NCBI RefSeq assembly: GCF_001375595.1 | Contig: NZ_CVJQ01000003.1 | Coordinates: 39,804 to 103,803 of the forward strand | DNA from: Phenylobacterium immobile (ATCC 35973) | GTDB lineage: Bacteria; Pseudomonadota; Alphaproteobacteria; Caulobacterales; Caulobacteraceae | Length of the DNA stretch: 64,000 nt | Direction: 5' to 3' | Part shown: positions 34,789 to 44,520 of the stretch, in pieces | Layout of the letters: each line of letters opens with the position of its first letter | How positions within the stretch are numbered: position 1 is the stretch's first letter | Translations under genes and position numbers: made by a program | Notes under the pieces: model-generated | Seen by the model: only the letters and a program-made list of their open reading frames with translations | Told to the model about the DNA's origin: nothing | The model's database searches: none

Positions 34789-36834
34789 ATGACCGAACAC
34801 GTCATCAAGTGGCTGAGCGCCGCCCCCCTCTGGGACACCGACGACCTGGCGGGCCTCGACGCCGGCTTCAACGCGCCCTCGATCCTGCGCTTCGCCAGCG
34901 ACGCCTTCATGGAGGAATACCTGGGCGCCCTGGAGCGCGACCCGGCGCGCCTGCGCACCCTGCGCGTCCGCCACGAGACCTGGCGCAATCCCATGGGTGT
35001 CGCGCCCGCCGCCTCACTGGAAGAGCGCAATGTGCGGGCCGCCGAGAAGCCGCTGCAGCTCTCGCGCATGCGGCTGGCCCTGGACCGCCGCGCCAAGAAG
35101 CTGGGGCTGCCGCCGATCGGCCGCCACGACGATGGGGCCTACAAACTCAAGCTCTATCAGCCGGCCCAGATGCGCTACTACCTCGTCACCGCGACGCTCG
35201 CCTGCGAGGTCGTCGGCATGCCCGACCGCGACGTCGATCCGGGCAAGCAGGAGAAGGTCAGCTTCGTCCTGCGTCGACTTTTCCCCAAGGCCGGGATCGC
35301 GGACGATCCGCACGATCCCCTGCCCGCCTACGATCCCGAGATCGAGCAAGGCCCCGATCTCGCCGCGCGGCGATGGGAGGAATACGCCTTCGTCTCCGAA
35401 CCGTCGCCCGGCGCTTGGCGCCGCGTCGGCGCAGCCCCTGACGCCCTGGCCGGCGAGGAGCGCCTGCCGCTTTTCCCCGGCAGCTACGCGGAATATGGAC
35501 GCAAGCGCCGGATCTTCGCCGGCCTCGTCCCCACCGGCCGGCGCGAAGCCTACCTCGGCGCGCCGAAGGCCAGCGCCACGCCGGCCGCCGCCGGCGCCTC
35601 GTCGCCGTCGGGCGAACATCCACAGCTGCTGGTCCTGCAGTCGAGCGTGCTGGAGCCCTGGAAGGCGCTGATCTCGCGCGCCGAAACCGTGCGCGGCGCC
35701 GACCAGACCGACCCCAATATCGAAAGCGCCAACAGCCCGCCGCCGGCCGCCGGCCGCTTCCGCATCAGCCGCGGCGACACCCAGCTGAACTCGTGGCTTC
35801 TGCTGGTCGACCTGGTCGACTGGCTGGCCGACAACGCCGCCGAAGCCCTCGCCGACCTCCGCGCTGAGAGCTTCACCCGCACCGGTCCGCAGGGCGACCT
35901 CGCCCGCGCCCTGCGCGACGTCGCCTTCAGCACAGCCCTGCGTAACGAGATCGCGCCCACTGGCAGCGCCTACCGCGCAGACTTGCCGATGACGCTCGCC
36001 GCCGCTGTCAAGGCGATGGACGCCTGGCTCGCGACCCACGGCAACCGCGAGCTGCTGGAAGGCCACGACCAGGGCTTCGCCTTCCCCGAACCCACCGCCG
36101 CCGCCAAGGACACCGCCTGGCCGCCGTTCCTCTTCCTGTTCGCCGACGGCAAGGATAGCCGCCACCTCCTGCCGCCGCTCGCCGGCAAGACCCCGCGCGG
36201 CGAGACCGACGTGGAGCGCATGCAGGGCCAGGTCGACTTCCTCTTTGCGCCGGCCTGCGCGGTCCTGGGTCTGGAAGCCGATCCGATCCTGCCGGCCTCG
36301 ACAGCGGCGATCGCTGCGGCGCCGGACATGCGCGACGGCTGGTTTGTAATGCGCTGCGTCTATGAACGGCCGGAATGCGAGCCGTTCCATCGCTCGGTGA
36401 TCAGCGCCGCCACGGACGCCTTTCAGATCGCCGGCTTCTTCGATTCCGACGCCCCGGCCCGGCCGATCCGCATCGGCCTGCCGATCGACACCACGCCGGC
36501 GGGCCTGCGCAAGTTCGACCGAAAGACCATGTTCATGGTCTCCAATGTGCTCTGCGGCCAGATCGACCGGATCCGCGGCATGGGACTGGGCGACCTCGTC
36601 CGTCAGGTCCTCCCCTGGCCGCTGAAGAAGGACATCAGCCTGCCGGAGCGCGAGCCCTGCAACACCGGACCTGGCCTGTCGCTTGGCCTGATGTGCTCGC
36701 TGTCGATCCCGATCATCACGATCTGCGCCCTGATCCTGCTGATGATCATGGTCAGCCTCTTGGACTTCATCTTCCGCTGGCTGCCCTATTTCATCCTGTG
36801 CCTGCCGGTCCCCGGCTTCAAAGGCAAACGGTAG
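34789..36834 (+). CDS. Unknown 681-aa protein with C-terminal membrane segments
   Basis: There is no signal peptide. The first 600 residues look soluble and mixed, with MTEHVIKWLSAAPLWDTDDL at the start. A final stretch from residue 629 is strongly hydrophobic (LSIPIITICALILLMIMVSL, then LPYFILCLP) and ends in a short basic tail FKGKR. This is one or two membrane helices. It stands between the spike and gp25 genes, inside the baseplate block, 4 nt after the spike stop. It could anchor the particle to the inner membrane, as membrane proteins do for some Streptomyces and cyanobacterial CIS. Homology to those proteins is not claimed. Confidence 0.7.
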   Translation: MTEHVIKWLSAAPLWDTDDLAGLDAGFNAPSILRFASDAFMEEYLGALERDPARLRTLRVRHETWRNPMGVAPAASLEERNVRAAEKPLQLSRMRLALDRRAKKLGLPPIGRHDDGAYKLKLYQPAQMRYYLVTATLACEVVGMPDRDVDPGKQEKVSFVLRRLFPKAGIADDPHDPLPAYDPEIEQGPDLAARRWEEYAFVSEPSPGAWRRVGAAPDALAGEERLPLFPGSYAEYGRKRRIFAGLVPTGRREAYLGAPKASATPAAAGASSPSGEHPQLLVLQSSVLEPWKALISRAETVRGADQTDPNIESANSPPPAAGRFRISRGDTQLNSWLLLVDLVDWLADNAAEALADLRAESFTRTGPQGDLARALRDVAFSTALRNEIAPTGSAYRADLPMTLAAAVKAMDAWLATHGNRELLEGHDQGFAFPEPTAAAKDTAWPPFLFLFADGKDSRHLLPPLAGKTPRGETDVERMQGQVDFLFAPACAVLGLEADPILPASTAAIAAAPDMRDGWFVMRCVYERPECEPFHRSVISAATDAFQIAGFFDSDAPARPIRIGLPIDTTPAGLRKFDRKTMFMVSNVLCGQIDRIRGMGLGDLVRQVLPWPLKKDISLPEREPCNTGPGLSLGLMCSLSIPIITICALILLMIMVSLLDFIFRWLPYFILCLPVPGFKGKR

Positions 36835-36846
36835 GAGCACGAGCCC

Positions 36847-37266
36847 ATGTCCTCCTCCCCCTCATCGCCTTCGACGACTCAGCTCTACGGCAAGGGCATA
36901 GCCTTCCCGCCACGCGTCGGCCCCGACGGGTCGATGGCCTGGTCCGAGGGTGAGGCCAACGTCCGCGAAAACGTCCGCATCATCCTGACCACCGAGCCCG
37001 GCGAGCGCCTGCGCCGGCCCAGCTTCGGCGCTGGTCTCGGCCGCTTCCTCTTCGAGCCCAACACGGTCGCCACCCGCTTTTCGATCCAGGATCGGATCGA
37101 GACCGCGCTGAAGCAGTGGGAGCCCAGGGTGCGCACCGAGTCCGTCTCGGTCGAGGTCGATCCCGATGACCCGCAAGCCGCCATCGCCACCGTCACCTAC
37201 CGCCTGGTCGCCACCCAGGTGCTGGAGCGCGTGAGCCTGGCCGTCCAGCTGGGAGGCCAGGGCTGA
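36847..37266 (+). CDS. Baseplate wedge protein, gp25-like
   Basis: A 139-aa GPW/gp25 family protein: LYGKGIAFPPRVGPDGSMAW, NVRENVRIILTTEPGERLRR and the hallmark PSFGAGLGRFLFEP, followed by VTYRLVATQVLERVSLAVQL. gp25 nucleates sheath polymerisation at the baseplate. Its stop overlaps the start of the baseplate J gene by 1 nt. Confidence 0.95.
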   Translation: MSSSPSSPSTTQLYGKGIAFPPRVGPDGSMAWSEGEANVRENVRIILTTEPGERLRRPSFGAGLGRFLFEPNTVATRFSIQDRIETALKQWEPRVRTESVSVEVDPDDPQAAIATVTYRLVATQVLERVSLAVQLGGQG

Positions 37267-39560
37267 TGCCGCTGCTTCCGCCCATCGTCGACGGCCGCCG
37301 CTACGAGGACATCGTCGCCGAGACCCTGGCGCGCGCCCAGGTGCACACGCCAGAATGGAACAACCTGAGCGACGCCGATCCGGGCGTCACCCTGGTCCAG
37401 CTCTTCGCCTTCATGACGGAGAGCATGCTCTATCGGGCCGACCAGATTCCTGAGCGCAACCGGCTGAAGTTCCTCGACCTGCTGGGCGTTGGCCTGGCGC
37501 CCGGCCAGTCGGCCCGCGGCCTGATCACGGTCAAGAACGAGGGCCGCGGCGCGCCGGCGACCGTGAACCTCGCGGCCGGCTTCGAGGTGCAGGCGGGCGA
37601 CGTGCCCTTCCGCGCCGAACGCGGCCTCGACGTCCTGCCGGTGGAGACCGTCACCGTCTTCAAGCGCCGCCTGACCGACCAGCCCGCCGACATGGTCAGC
37701 TACTACAAGCTGCTCTACGCCTCCTGGGCCGGCGACGCTGGCGGCGCGACCCTGACGCCCGAACTCTATGAGACCGTCACCCTCGACGGTGAGAAGGTCG
37801 CCGAGGTCGATGTCGGCGCCGAGACGGTCGACGGCGCCCTGTGGGTCGCCATACTAGCGCGGCCTGGCGACAAGCCTGTTCCGCCGGACGACTGGACCGC
37901 GGTCCTGCCGCAGGTCCGCAAGGCCATCGCGCACAAGACGCTCTCGCTGGGCGTGGCGCCGGTCCGTCGCCTCACTTCGCGCACCCTGGAGCCGGTGGGG
38001 GTCGCCACCGCCGCCGGCCAGCCATTGATCCGCTACGAACTGCCGGCCCCGCCAGCCAGCGGCAAGCTGCCGGACGACCCCGAGCAACGCCGCGCGGCCT
38101 ATCGGCCGATCGAGGCCCGCGCCCTGGACGACATCCTGACCCGCGCCGGCGTCGTCGAACTGGCCCTGCCCAGCGCCGAGCAGCTGACTCTGTGGAGCGA
38201 CCTCGACCCGCTGGAGGCCGGCGCCGACAACTTCCCGCCGGTCCTGCCGGACGAGGCCCAGCAGGCCCGCGTCGTCACCTGGATCCGCATCAGCCCCTCG
38301 GTCGCCGCCGACGCCCGGTTCAGCTGGGTCGGCGGCAATGCGACGACGGTGACCCAGCGGGTGCGCGTCAACGCCGAACGCCTTGAGGCGGGCGACGGGA
38401 CCCCCGACCAGACCCGCACCCTGGCCAAGCGCCCTGTCGTTCCAGGCTCCGTCGCCATCGAAGTCGCCAGCCGTGGCGCAGTCTCGACCTGGAGCGCCAT
38501 CGACGACCTTTTTGGCGCGCCGCCGGAAACCGGCGCCGGCGTCGGCTGGGTGGGCGCGACGACGGCCGATGTCTTCCGCATCGATGCAGAGTCCGGCCTC
38601 ATCACTTTCGGCGACGGCTTCCACGGCCGCCGCCCTCCGCAGGGCGCGAGCCTGCGCGCCACCTACGACTTCAGCATGGGCGCAGCCGGCAATGTGCCCA
38701 AGGCCGCTATCAAGGCCGGGACCAGCCTGCCCGCCGGGCTGAAGGCCGAGAACCCCATCGCCACCTGGGGCGGGGCTGACGCCGAGACGCTGAAGGACGG
38801 CGAGCGGCAGATCACCCGCACCCTGCAGCACCGCGACCGCCTGGTCACCGCCGCCGACTTCGAGGCCATCACCTTGCGCACCCCCGGCGTCGAGATCGGC
38901 CGCGTCGAAGTCCTGCCGGCCTGGCATCCGGACCTGTCGCCCAACGAGCCGGGCGACGCGCCGGGCGTCGTCACCCTGATGCTGATCCCAGCCAAGGACA
39001 CGCGGCGGCCCGATGCGCCCGAGCCGGACCAGCTGTTCCTCGACGCGGTCTGCCGCTACCTGGACGACCGCCGCCTCGTGACCACCGAGCTGGTGCTGCG
39101 CGGGCCGCGCTACCGTGACCTGTGGATCTCCGTCGGCATCGACGTGGTCGCCGGCGCCAATCCCGGCGAGGTCCGCGAAGCCGTGGCCAAGCGCCTGCGC
39201 GAACACCTCTCGCCGCTGGGCGATCCCACCCTGCCGGAAACCACCGCGGTCGCCAGCACCCTGGAGTTCGCCCGCCGCAAGGGCTGGCCCCTGCGGCGGG
39301 CGGTCACCGACAAGGAGCTCCTGGCCGAGGTCGCACGCGTGCCCGGCGTGCTTGCGGTGAACGACGTGCTGATCGCCCCCACCGGCCAGGCCGCCACCGC
39401 CCAGATCGCGCTGCGGGGCCTGGACCTGCCACGCATCGCCGGCCTCAGCGTCGCCGTCGGCGAAGCCGGATCGCTGGACGATCTGCGCGGCGCCGGACCT
39501 GCCGCCGCCCCGCCGTCGGTTCGTCGCGTGCCGGCGCCCGTCATTCCGGAGCGCTGCTGA
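37266..39560 (+). CDS. Baseplate J-like protein (gp6/Afp11-type)
   Basis: A 764-aa baseplate assembly protein. The N-terminus has TPEWNNLSDADPGVTLVQLF and FMTESMLYRADQIPERNRLK, the usual opening of eCIS J-like proteins. Residues 480-720 include the J core (ITRTLQHRDRLVTAADFEAI, TPGVEIGRVEVLPAWHPDLS, GVVTLMLIPAKDTRRPD). It would form the wedge ring around the hub. It overlaps the next gene by 1 nt. Confidence 0.92.
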   Translation: MPLLPPIVDGRRYEDIVAETLARAQVHTPEWNNLSDADPGVTLVQLFAFMTESMLYRADQIPERNRLKFLDLLGVGLAPGQSARGLITVKNEGRGAPATVNLAAGFEVQAGDVPFRAERGLDVLPVETVTVFKRRLTDQPADMVSYYKLLYASWAGDAGGATLTPELYETVTLDGEKVAEVDVGAETVDGALWVAILARPGDKPVPPDDWTAVLPQVRKAIAHKTLSLGVAPVRRLTSRTLEPVGVATAAGQPLIRYELPAPPASGKLPDDPEQRRAAYRPIEARALDDILTRAGVVELALPSAEQLTLWSDLDPLEAGADNFPPVLPDEAQQARVVTWIRISPSVAADARFSWVGGNATTVTQRVRVNAERLEAGDGTPDQTRTLAKRPVVPGSVAIEVASRGAVSTWSAIDDLFGAPPETGAGVGWVGATTADVFRIDAESGLITFGDGFHGRRPPQGASLRATYDFSMGAAGNVPKAAIKAGTSLPAGLKAENPIATWGGADAETLKDGERQITRTLQHRDRLVTAADFEAITLRTPGVEIGRVEVLPAWHPDLSPNEPGDAPGVVTLMLIPAKDTRRPDAPEPDQLFLDAVCRYLDDRRLVTTELVLRGPRYRDLWISVGIDVVAGANPGEVREAVAKRLREHLSPLGDPTLPETTAVASTLEFARRKGWPLRRAVTDKELLAEVARVPGVLAVNDVLIAPTGQAATAQIALRGLDLPRIAGLSVAVGEAGSLDDLRGAGPAAAPPSVRRVPAPVIPERC

Positions 39561-42280
39561 TGGACGTCAACGGCTCACGCTTCCACCTGCTGCTCACCCG
39601 CGAGGACTGGGGCCGGGCGACCGCGTCCGGCGTCGGCCTGGAGACGGCGTGGGACGCCTCTCCGCCGCAGGACGCCGCCGTCGGGGTGAGCTTCGATGCG
39701 GCGCGCCACGCCCTGACGCTGGCCCCGCTGACCCCGCGGTTCATCGCCCCCAAGGGCGACACCCAGCCCCGCCTCGACCAGCGCCGTGGCGCTAGCCTCG
39801 ACGCCTTCGGCAACCTCTATTGGATCGAGGAGGACGGGGTGACGATCCGCGCCCTGTCGGCCGGCGGGAGCAAGCCGGGCCTCTACTGGCCCATCGACGA
39901 CCATTGCGAACCCCGCGTCGCCACCGCCGCCTTCGCCCCCGCCGAACCCGCCGCGCCGCGCCGGCGCAAGCTCGCCGGCCTCGCGGTCACCACCGACCAC
40001 CACCTGGTCGTCGGCGTGCTGGAGCCAGCCGGCCTCATGGTCTTCGACCTGCACAGCGTCGGCGAGCCGGTGGTGCTGAACTGGCCGCGCGCGATTCCCT
40101 TTGCGCCCTACGACATCGCCGCGCGGCCGGACGGCGGCGTGGTCGTGCTCGACCGCGCCAACCGCCGCACCTGGCGCCTCGATCGCAACTTCGCCGTCGA
40201 ACCCGGCCAGTCCGCCGCCGAGATCGCGCCGATCGTCGTCGAGGCCTTCCAGCCCGTCGTCGGCGACCTCCGTATCGCCGAGGCGCAAACCTTCCCCGCC
40301 GGCGCGCCCTTCGATGTCTCGCCGGTCACGCTCGGCGACATCATCGCCGTCGAGGCCCTGGGCGACGGCGCCGTCCTCTTGCTGGAGGCCGACGGCGACG
40401 ACGGCTTCGCCCGGGTCGTGGCCTTCCGCGACGGGCAGCCGCACGGTGATCCCGTGTCGCTGTCGCTGTTCCTTGGCGAGTTGGAGGAGGACGCCCGCGC
40501 GGGGTTCAGCCTGCGCGGCCACGACATGGCGTTCCTGCCTGATCCGGAGGCGCCGACCGCCGATCGCGGAACGCTCTATGTGGTCTCGGCCGAAGGCAAC
40601 CAGACCTTCGCCATGAGCCTGGCCGTCGACGACTTCGGCCTGGCGCTGCGGGCCGATCGCGCCTTCCTGCCGATGCGGCGTTTCGCCGGCAAAGGCCTGG
40701 CGGCGGGCGCAGGCCAGGTCTTCTACGACTTCGGCCGCACCTGGGTCCCGCTGATCGCCCAGCCGAGCGCGCGCTATATCCGCCAGGCGAGCCTTGAAAC
40801 CGATGTGCTGGACAGCAAGATCCCCGACTGCGTCTGGCACCGAGTCTTGCTGGACGCCTGCCTGCCGCCGGGCGCCGCCATCGCCGTCGAAAGTCGCGCC
40901 GCCGAAAGTCGCGAAGCGCTCGCCAACGCGCCCTGGCGTGCAGAGCCTCCCCCCTACCTGCGCAGCAACGGTCGCGAGCTGCCCTACACCGTCGATCCGA
41001 CCACGCACGATCCCGGCGCCGGGACCTGGGAGCTCCTGTTCCAGAAGGCCCAGGGCCGCTTCGCCCAGATCCGCCTGACGCTGACCGGCAATGAACGGGT
41101 GACGCCACGGATCACCGCGATGCGCGCCTGGTATCCGCGCTTCTCCTACGCTGAGCAGTACCTGCCGGCGATCTACCGCGAGGAGCCGGAGCCGGCCTCC
41201 TTCCTGGATCGCTTCCTGGCCAATATCGAAGGCACGCTCACGACCGTCGAGGACCGCCTCGCCGCAGCCCAGGCCCTGATCGACGTACGCTCGGCGCCCG
41301 CCGACAGCCTGGACTGGCTGGCCGGCTGGTTCGGCGTGGCGCTCGACCCGTCATGGGACGAGCGGCGGCGGCGCCTTTTCATCCGCCACGCCATGACCCT
41401 CTTCGCCTGGCGCGGCACGACGCACGGCCTGCGCATGGCCCTGGCGCTAGCGCTCGACCCCTGCATCGACGAAGCCATGCTGGCGGCGCCCGATCAGGCG
41501 CCCGCCCGGCCGCACGACATCCGCATCATCGAGCGCTTCATGACGCGACGGTTCAGCGCACTGTCGCTGGGCGATCCGCTGGAGCTGGCCGGGCCCCGGG
41601 TCCTGCCGCTGACGCCGGCCTGGAGGCCGGCCGATGGCGCGGCGCGCCTGCAGCAGCTGTGGGTCGAGGCCGGCGGCGCCGGCGCCTTCCCCGTGGCCGC
41701 CCCGGCCGATCCGGACGCCGCCCAGGCCTGGCGCGCCTTCGCCGCCACGACCCTCGGCTTCGTCCCCAGCGTCCTGACCGCCGACCTCCTCAGCCGTTGG
41801 CGGCTGTTCCTGGCCCGCCGCTATCAGCGCATCCGCGTCCTGAACCAGCGCTACGCCACGAGCTGGGACGACTTCAACGCCGTCCCCTATCCCGACCGCC
41901 TGCCCGTTGATGGCCCGGCGCTGGAGGACTGGCGCCAGTTCGAGGGGACGGTCCTGGCCATGGGCAAGACCGCCCACCGCTTCTCTGTTCTGGCGCCCGC
42001 GCCGCGCATCCGCGCTGACCGCGCCAAGGCCCGCGCCCGCATCGATCTCGCCCGCCGCATCGTCGAGCTGGAGAAGCCGGCCCACACGACCTTCAGCGTC
42101 GGCCTCTACTGGGCCCTGTTCCGCGTCGGCGAGGCGCGGCTGGAGCTCGACACCGTTCTGGAGGCCGGCAGCCGCTCGCCGGACCTCTTGCCCCCCATCG
42201 TCCTCGGCCTCGACTACGTCGGCGAAGGCCACCTCGATCGGACCCTGCCGACGGGAAGGCAGGTGCTGGAATGCGCATAA
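39560..42280 (+). CDS. Baseplate/tail protein I with N-terminal beta-propeller (Afp12 position)
   Basis: A 906-aa protein. Residues about 60-430 contain five or six repeats of an NHL/YVTN-like propeller, for example SLDAFGNLYWIEEDG, KLAGLAVTTDHHLVVGVLE, PYDIAARPDGGVVVLDRANR and GTLYVVSAEGNQTFAMSL. Residues about 520-640 match the tail protein I module: FSYAEQYLPAIYREEPEPAS, FLDRFLANIEGTLTTVEDRL, DSLDWLAGWFGVALDPSWDE and RRRLFIRHAMTLFAWRGTTH. The ATG at 39560 shares its A with the preceding stop; longer frames only mirror the J gene. It probably forms the outer wedge and carries the fibres. Confidence 0.87.
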   Translation: MDVNGSRFHLLLTREDWGRATASGVGLETAWDASPPQDAAVGVSFDAARHALTLAPLTPRFIAPKGDTQPRLDQRRGASLDAFGNLYWIEEDGVTIRALSAGGSKPGLYWPIDDHCEPRVATAAFAPAEPAAPRRRKLAGLAVTTDHHLVVGVLEPAGLMVFDLHSVGEPVVLNWPRAIPFAPYDIAARPDGGVVVLDRANRRTWRLDRNFAVEPGQSAAEIAPIVVEAFQPVVGDLRIAEAQTFPAGAPFDVSPVTLGDIIAVEALGDGAVLLLEADGDDGFARVVAFRDGQPHGDPVSLSLFLGELEEDARAGFSLRGHDMAFLPDPEAPTADRGTLYVVSAEGNQTFAMSLAVDDFGLALRADRAFLPMRRFAGKGLAAGAGQVFYDFGRTWVPLIAQPSARYIRQASLETDVLDSKIPDCVWHRVLLDACLPPGAAIAVESRAAESREALANAPWRAEPPPYLRSNGRELPYTVDPTTHDPGAGTWELLFQKAQGRFAQIRLTLTGNERVTPRITAMRAWYPRFSYAEQYLPAIYREEPEPASFLDRFLANIEGTLTTVEDRLAAAQALIDVRSAPADSLDWLAGWFGVALDPSWDERRRRLFIRHAMTLFAWRGTTHGLRMALALALDPCIDEAMLAAPDQAPARPHDIRIIERFMTRRFSALSLGDPLELAGPRVLPLTPAWRPADGAARLQQLWVEAGGAGAFPVAAPADPDAAQAWRAFAATTLGFVPSVLTADLLSRWRLFLARRYQRIRVLNQRYATSWDDFNAVPYPDRLPVDGPALEDWRQFEGTVLAMGKTAHRFSVLAPAPRIRADRAKARARIDLARRIVELEKPAHTTFSVGLYWALFRVGEARLELDTVLEAGSRSPDLLPPIVLGLDYVGEGHLDRTLPTGRQVLECA

Positions 42281-42314
42281 CCCCCACACCGGCCAACACC
42301 CGGGAGATCACCCC

Positions 42315-44516
42315 ATGAGTTGCTGCACCGCAGATTCCCTGCGCCCGTCCCTGGGCGCGCCCGATCCGAACAAGCACGTCAACTATGTGCTGGGCATGGT
42401 GCTGGGCGTCGATGACCTGACGCAGGAGTTCGCCTACGCCGACAACCGCACCCGCGCAGTCGTCCGTGAACTGATCGGCTACGGGACCGACCGGGGTCTG
42501 GCCGTCGCCATGGAGCCGACGCTGCGCGGCCCACGGGCCCGGATCACACCGGGCGTCGCCTACACGCCCTCCGGCCAGATGGTGGCGGTCGACGCCGACC
42601 AGTGTTGCACCCTGAACGACTGGCTGGCCGGCCACGCCGAGGACCTCGCCCTGAAGCTTGGCGCGGCGACCACCGGAACCGTCCGCCTCGCCGTCACCCT
42701 CTGCTACCGACCCTGCCTGACCGACAAGGCGCCGATCCCGGGCGATCCCTGCCGCAGCGAGGACGCCCTGATGGCGCCGTCGCGGATCAAGGACGAGTTC
42801 ACGCTCGACCTGCGTTTCGCCCCGCCCCTGCAGACCGAGGAGGATGCGGTCCGCGAGCTCGTCCGCTGGCTGCGCGCCATCCCGACCCGAACCGACAGCC
42901 CGGTCGACGCGGTGGAGGACATCATGGCCGCGCTCAAGGCCGCCGCCACGCCCTGGCTCGCCATCGCCTCGCCGCTCGACCTCGGCGCGCCGATCAGTTC
43001 GCCGCCAGCCTTCGATCTTGGTGATCCGCCAGTCGGGCTGGCCATACCGGCGGACAATTGCAGCGACTACCTACGCGCCCTCTTCCGCGTCTGGGTGACC
43101 GAGCTTCGGCCCGCCTGGATCGCCCGCTTCAGCGCCGATTGCGGCTGCGGCTGCGGCGGGACCACGCCCGGAGGCTGCCTCGGCGAGGCCGCCGACGACT
43201 GCGTTCTCCTGGCCGAGCTCGCCATTCCGGTCGCCCTGGAAAGCCCCGGCGTCTGGATCGTCACCGAGGATCCGGTTGTCGTCGACCAGACGCGCCGCCC
43301 CTACCTGCTGCACATGCGCATGTTGCAGGAGTGGCTGCTGACCAGCTGCGGCTGCATCCCTGGCGAGGCCACACCGGGTGTCCCATCCTCGCCGGTGATC
43401 CTGCCCGACCTGGGCGGCGATCTGTCCGGGCCGATCGCCAATGGGGTCATCGAGACCATCCAGGGCGTGCCGATCGCCGCCGGCGGCGCCAGCGAACAGC
43501 AGGTCATGACCTTCGTTGGCGGCAGCTGGCGGCCGGCCAACCCTCCGCTGGTCCCCTCCAGCGTGGCCGGCGATGTCACCGGGCCGCTTGGGGCGACCGT
43601 GCTGGCGGCCATCCACGGGGCGCCGGTGGCCAGTGTCGCCCCGATCCTGGACCAGGTGCTGGCCTTTGATGGCGCATCCTGGGCGCCCAAGACCTTGGCC
43701 GCCCCGACACCGACCCCCACGCCGACGCCGACCCCGACACCTCCTGTCAATCTGATCGGCGATGTCACCGGCCCCGCGGGCGCGACCGTGCTTAACGCCA
43801 TCCGTGGCCGACCGGTGGGGGCCCAGGCGCCGCTGACCGGCGAATTCCTCGGCTTCGACGGGACTACCTGGCGGCCACAGCCGCTGAACATCCCAACGCC
43901 AACCATCCCGCCACTCGTCGGCGACACCGTGGGCCCGATCGGCGGCAACGCCGTCGCCGGCATCCACGGGACATCGGTGGACGCGCCATCCAGCAGCGAC
44001 AACGGCTCGGCCCTCGTCTATCGGGGCGCGAACTGGGCGCTGGAGCGCATGCAGCCGGCGGGTGAATACGTCCAGTATCCCGGGAATGAGAAGGGCTACG
44101 CCCTGATCGCCGCCGGCCGGTTCGGCTTTCAAGTCGAACGCCGCGCCGTGGTCGTCCGGCCCTTCGCCTACGGTGGCGGCGGTCTGCCCGATCGGCCGTT
44201 CAACGACCTGCAGTATGTCCGCGACAACGGCGTGCTCCTGCCCTGGCAGGTCGAGTTCACCTTCAACGAATACAAGGAGCGGCTCCACAAGGGCGTGTTG
44301 GTCGTCAAGGCGACCGCCGGCTGGCTGTTCGAGCCCAAGGACCCCTTCCCGCGGAAGTTCCCGGAAGCGTCCACCAAGTCGCCCTTCCAGGTGATGTTCG
44401 GCGAATACAACGAGGAGACCTTCACCCTCGTCGTCCCGCCGGGCTTCGGCCTGGAGAGCATGCAGAACATCGTCGCTGGCGAAATCCAGATCGAAATCGG
44501 CTGGTATCCGGGGTGA
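42315..44516 (+). CDS. Fibre-like protein 1 with GDVTGP repeats
   Basis: A 733-aa protein with an N-terminal docking-like block (NYVLGMVLGVDDLTQEFAYA, ELIGYGTDRGLAVAMEPTLR) shared in layout with the next gene. Residues 25-345 are globular and include the cysteine-rich DCGCGCGGTTPGGCLG. Four degenerate repeats with GD(L/V)(T/S)GP follow between about residues 365 and 560, split by a Pro-Thr run. A C-terminal globular domain has QVEFTFNEYKERLHKGVLVV. This is the usual architecture of a host-binding tail fibre. The ATG at 42315 is preceded by GGGAG; the upstream open frame mirrors the gpI gene. Confidence 0.75.
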   Translation: MSCCTADSLRPSLGAPDPNKHVNYVLGMVLGVDDLTQEFAYADNRTRAVVRELIGYGTDRGLAVAMEPTLRGPRARITPGVAYTPSGQMVAVDADQCCTLNDWLAGHAEDLALKLGAATTGTVRLAVTLCYRPCLTDKAPIPGDPCRSEDALMAPSRIKDEFTLDLRFAPPLQTEEDAVRELVRWLRAIPTRTDSPVDAVEDIMAALKAAATPWLAIASPLDLGAPISSPPAFDLGDPPVGLAIPADNCSDYLRALFRVWVTELRPAWIARFSADCGCGCGGTTPGGCLGEAADDCVLLAELAIPVALESPGVWIVTEDPVVVDQTRRPYLLHMRMLQEWLLTSCGCIPGEATPGVPSSPVILPDLGGDLSGPIANGVIETIQGVPIAAGGASEQQVMTFVGGSWRPANPPLVPSSVAGDVTGPLGATVLAAIHGAPVASVAPILDQVLAFDGASWAPKTLAAPTPTPTPTPTPTPPVNLIGDVTGPAGATVLNAIRGRPVGAQAPLTGEFLGFDGTTWRPQPLNIPTPTIPPLVGDTVGPIGGNAVAGIHGTSVDAPSSSDNGSALVYRGANWALERMQPAGEYVQYPGNEKGYALIAAGRFGFQVERRAVVVRPFAYGGGGLPDRPFNDLQYVRDNGVLLPWQVEFTFNEYKERLHKGVLVVKATAGWLFEPKDPFPRKFPEASTKSPFQVMFGEYNEETFTLVVPPGFGLESMQNIVAGEIQIEIGWYPG
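43410..43985 (+). repeat. Four GDVTGP-type fibre repeats
   Basis: Four copies of a repeat centred on GD(L/V/T)(S/T/V)GP...IxGxPV begin near 43415, 43568, 43758 and 43919, at spacings of about 150-190 nt. The second and third copies are most alike at DNA level, sharing GGCGATGTCACCGG. Such repeats form trimeric fibre shafts in phage tails. Confidence 0.65.
43701..43745 (+). repeat. Pro-Thr coding microsatellite in fibre gene
   Basis: A tandem run of imperfect CCGACN hexamers encodes APTPTPTPTPTPTPP. It acts as a rigid hinge between fibre repeats and is a candidate for slippage variation that changes shaft length in multiples of two residues. Confidence 0.7.
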
Positions 44517-44520
44517 GGTC

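Noticed and set aside
35014..36840. 608-aa minus-strand frame
   Set aside because: Mirror of the 681-aa baseplate-block gene; Arg/Gly/Ala-rich with no start signal, and the plus frame fits the operon spacing.
43701..43745. Short tandem repeat considered as a CRISPR-like array
   Set aside because: Units are 6 bp, in frame and encode Pro-Thr; there are no spacers.
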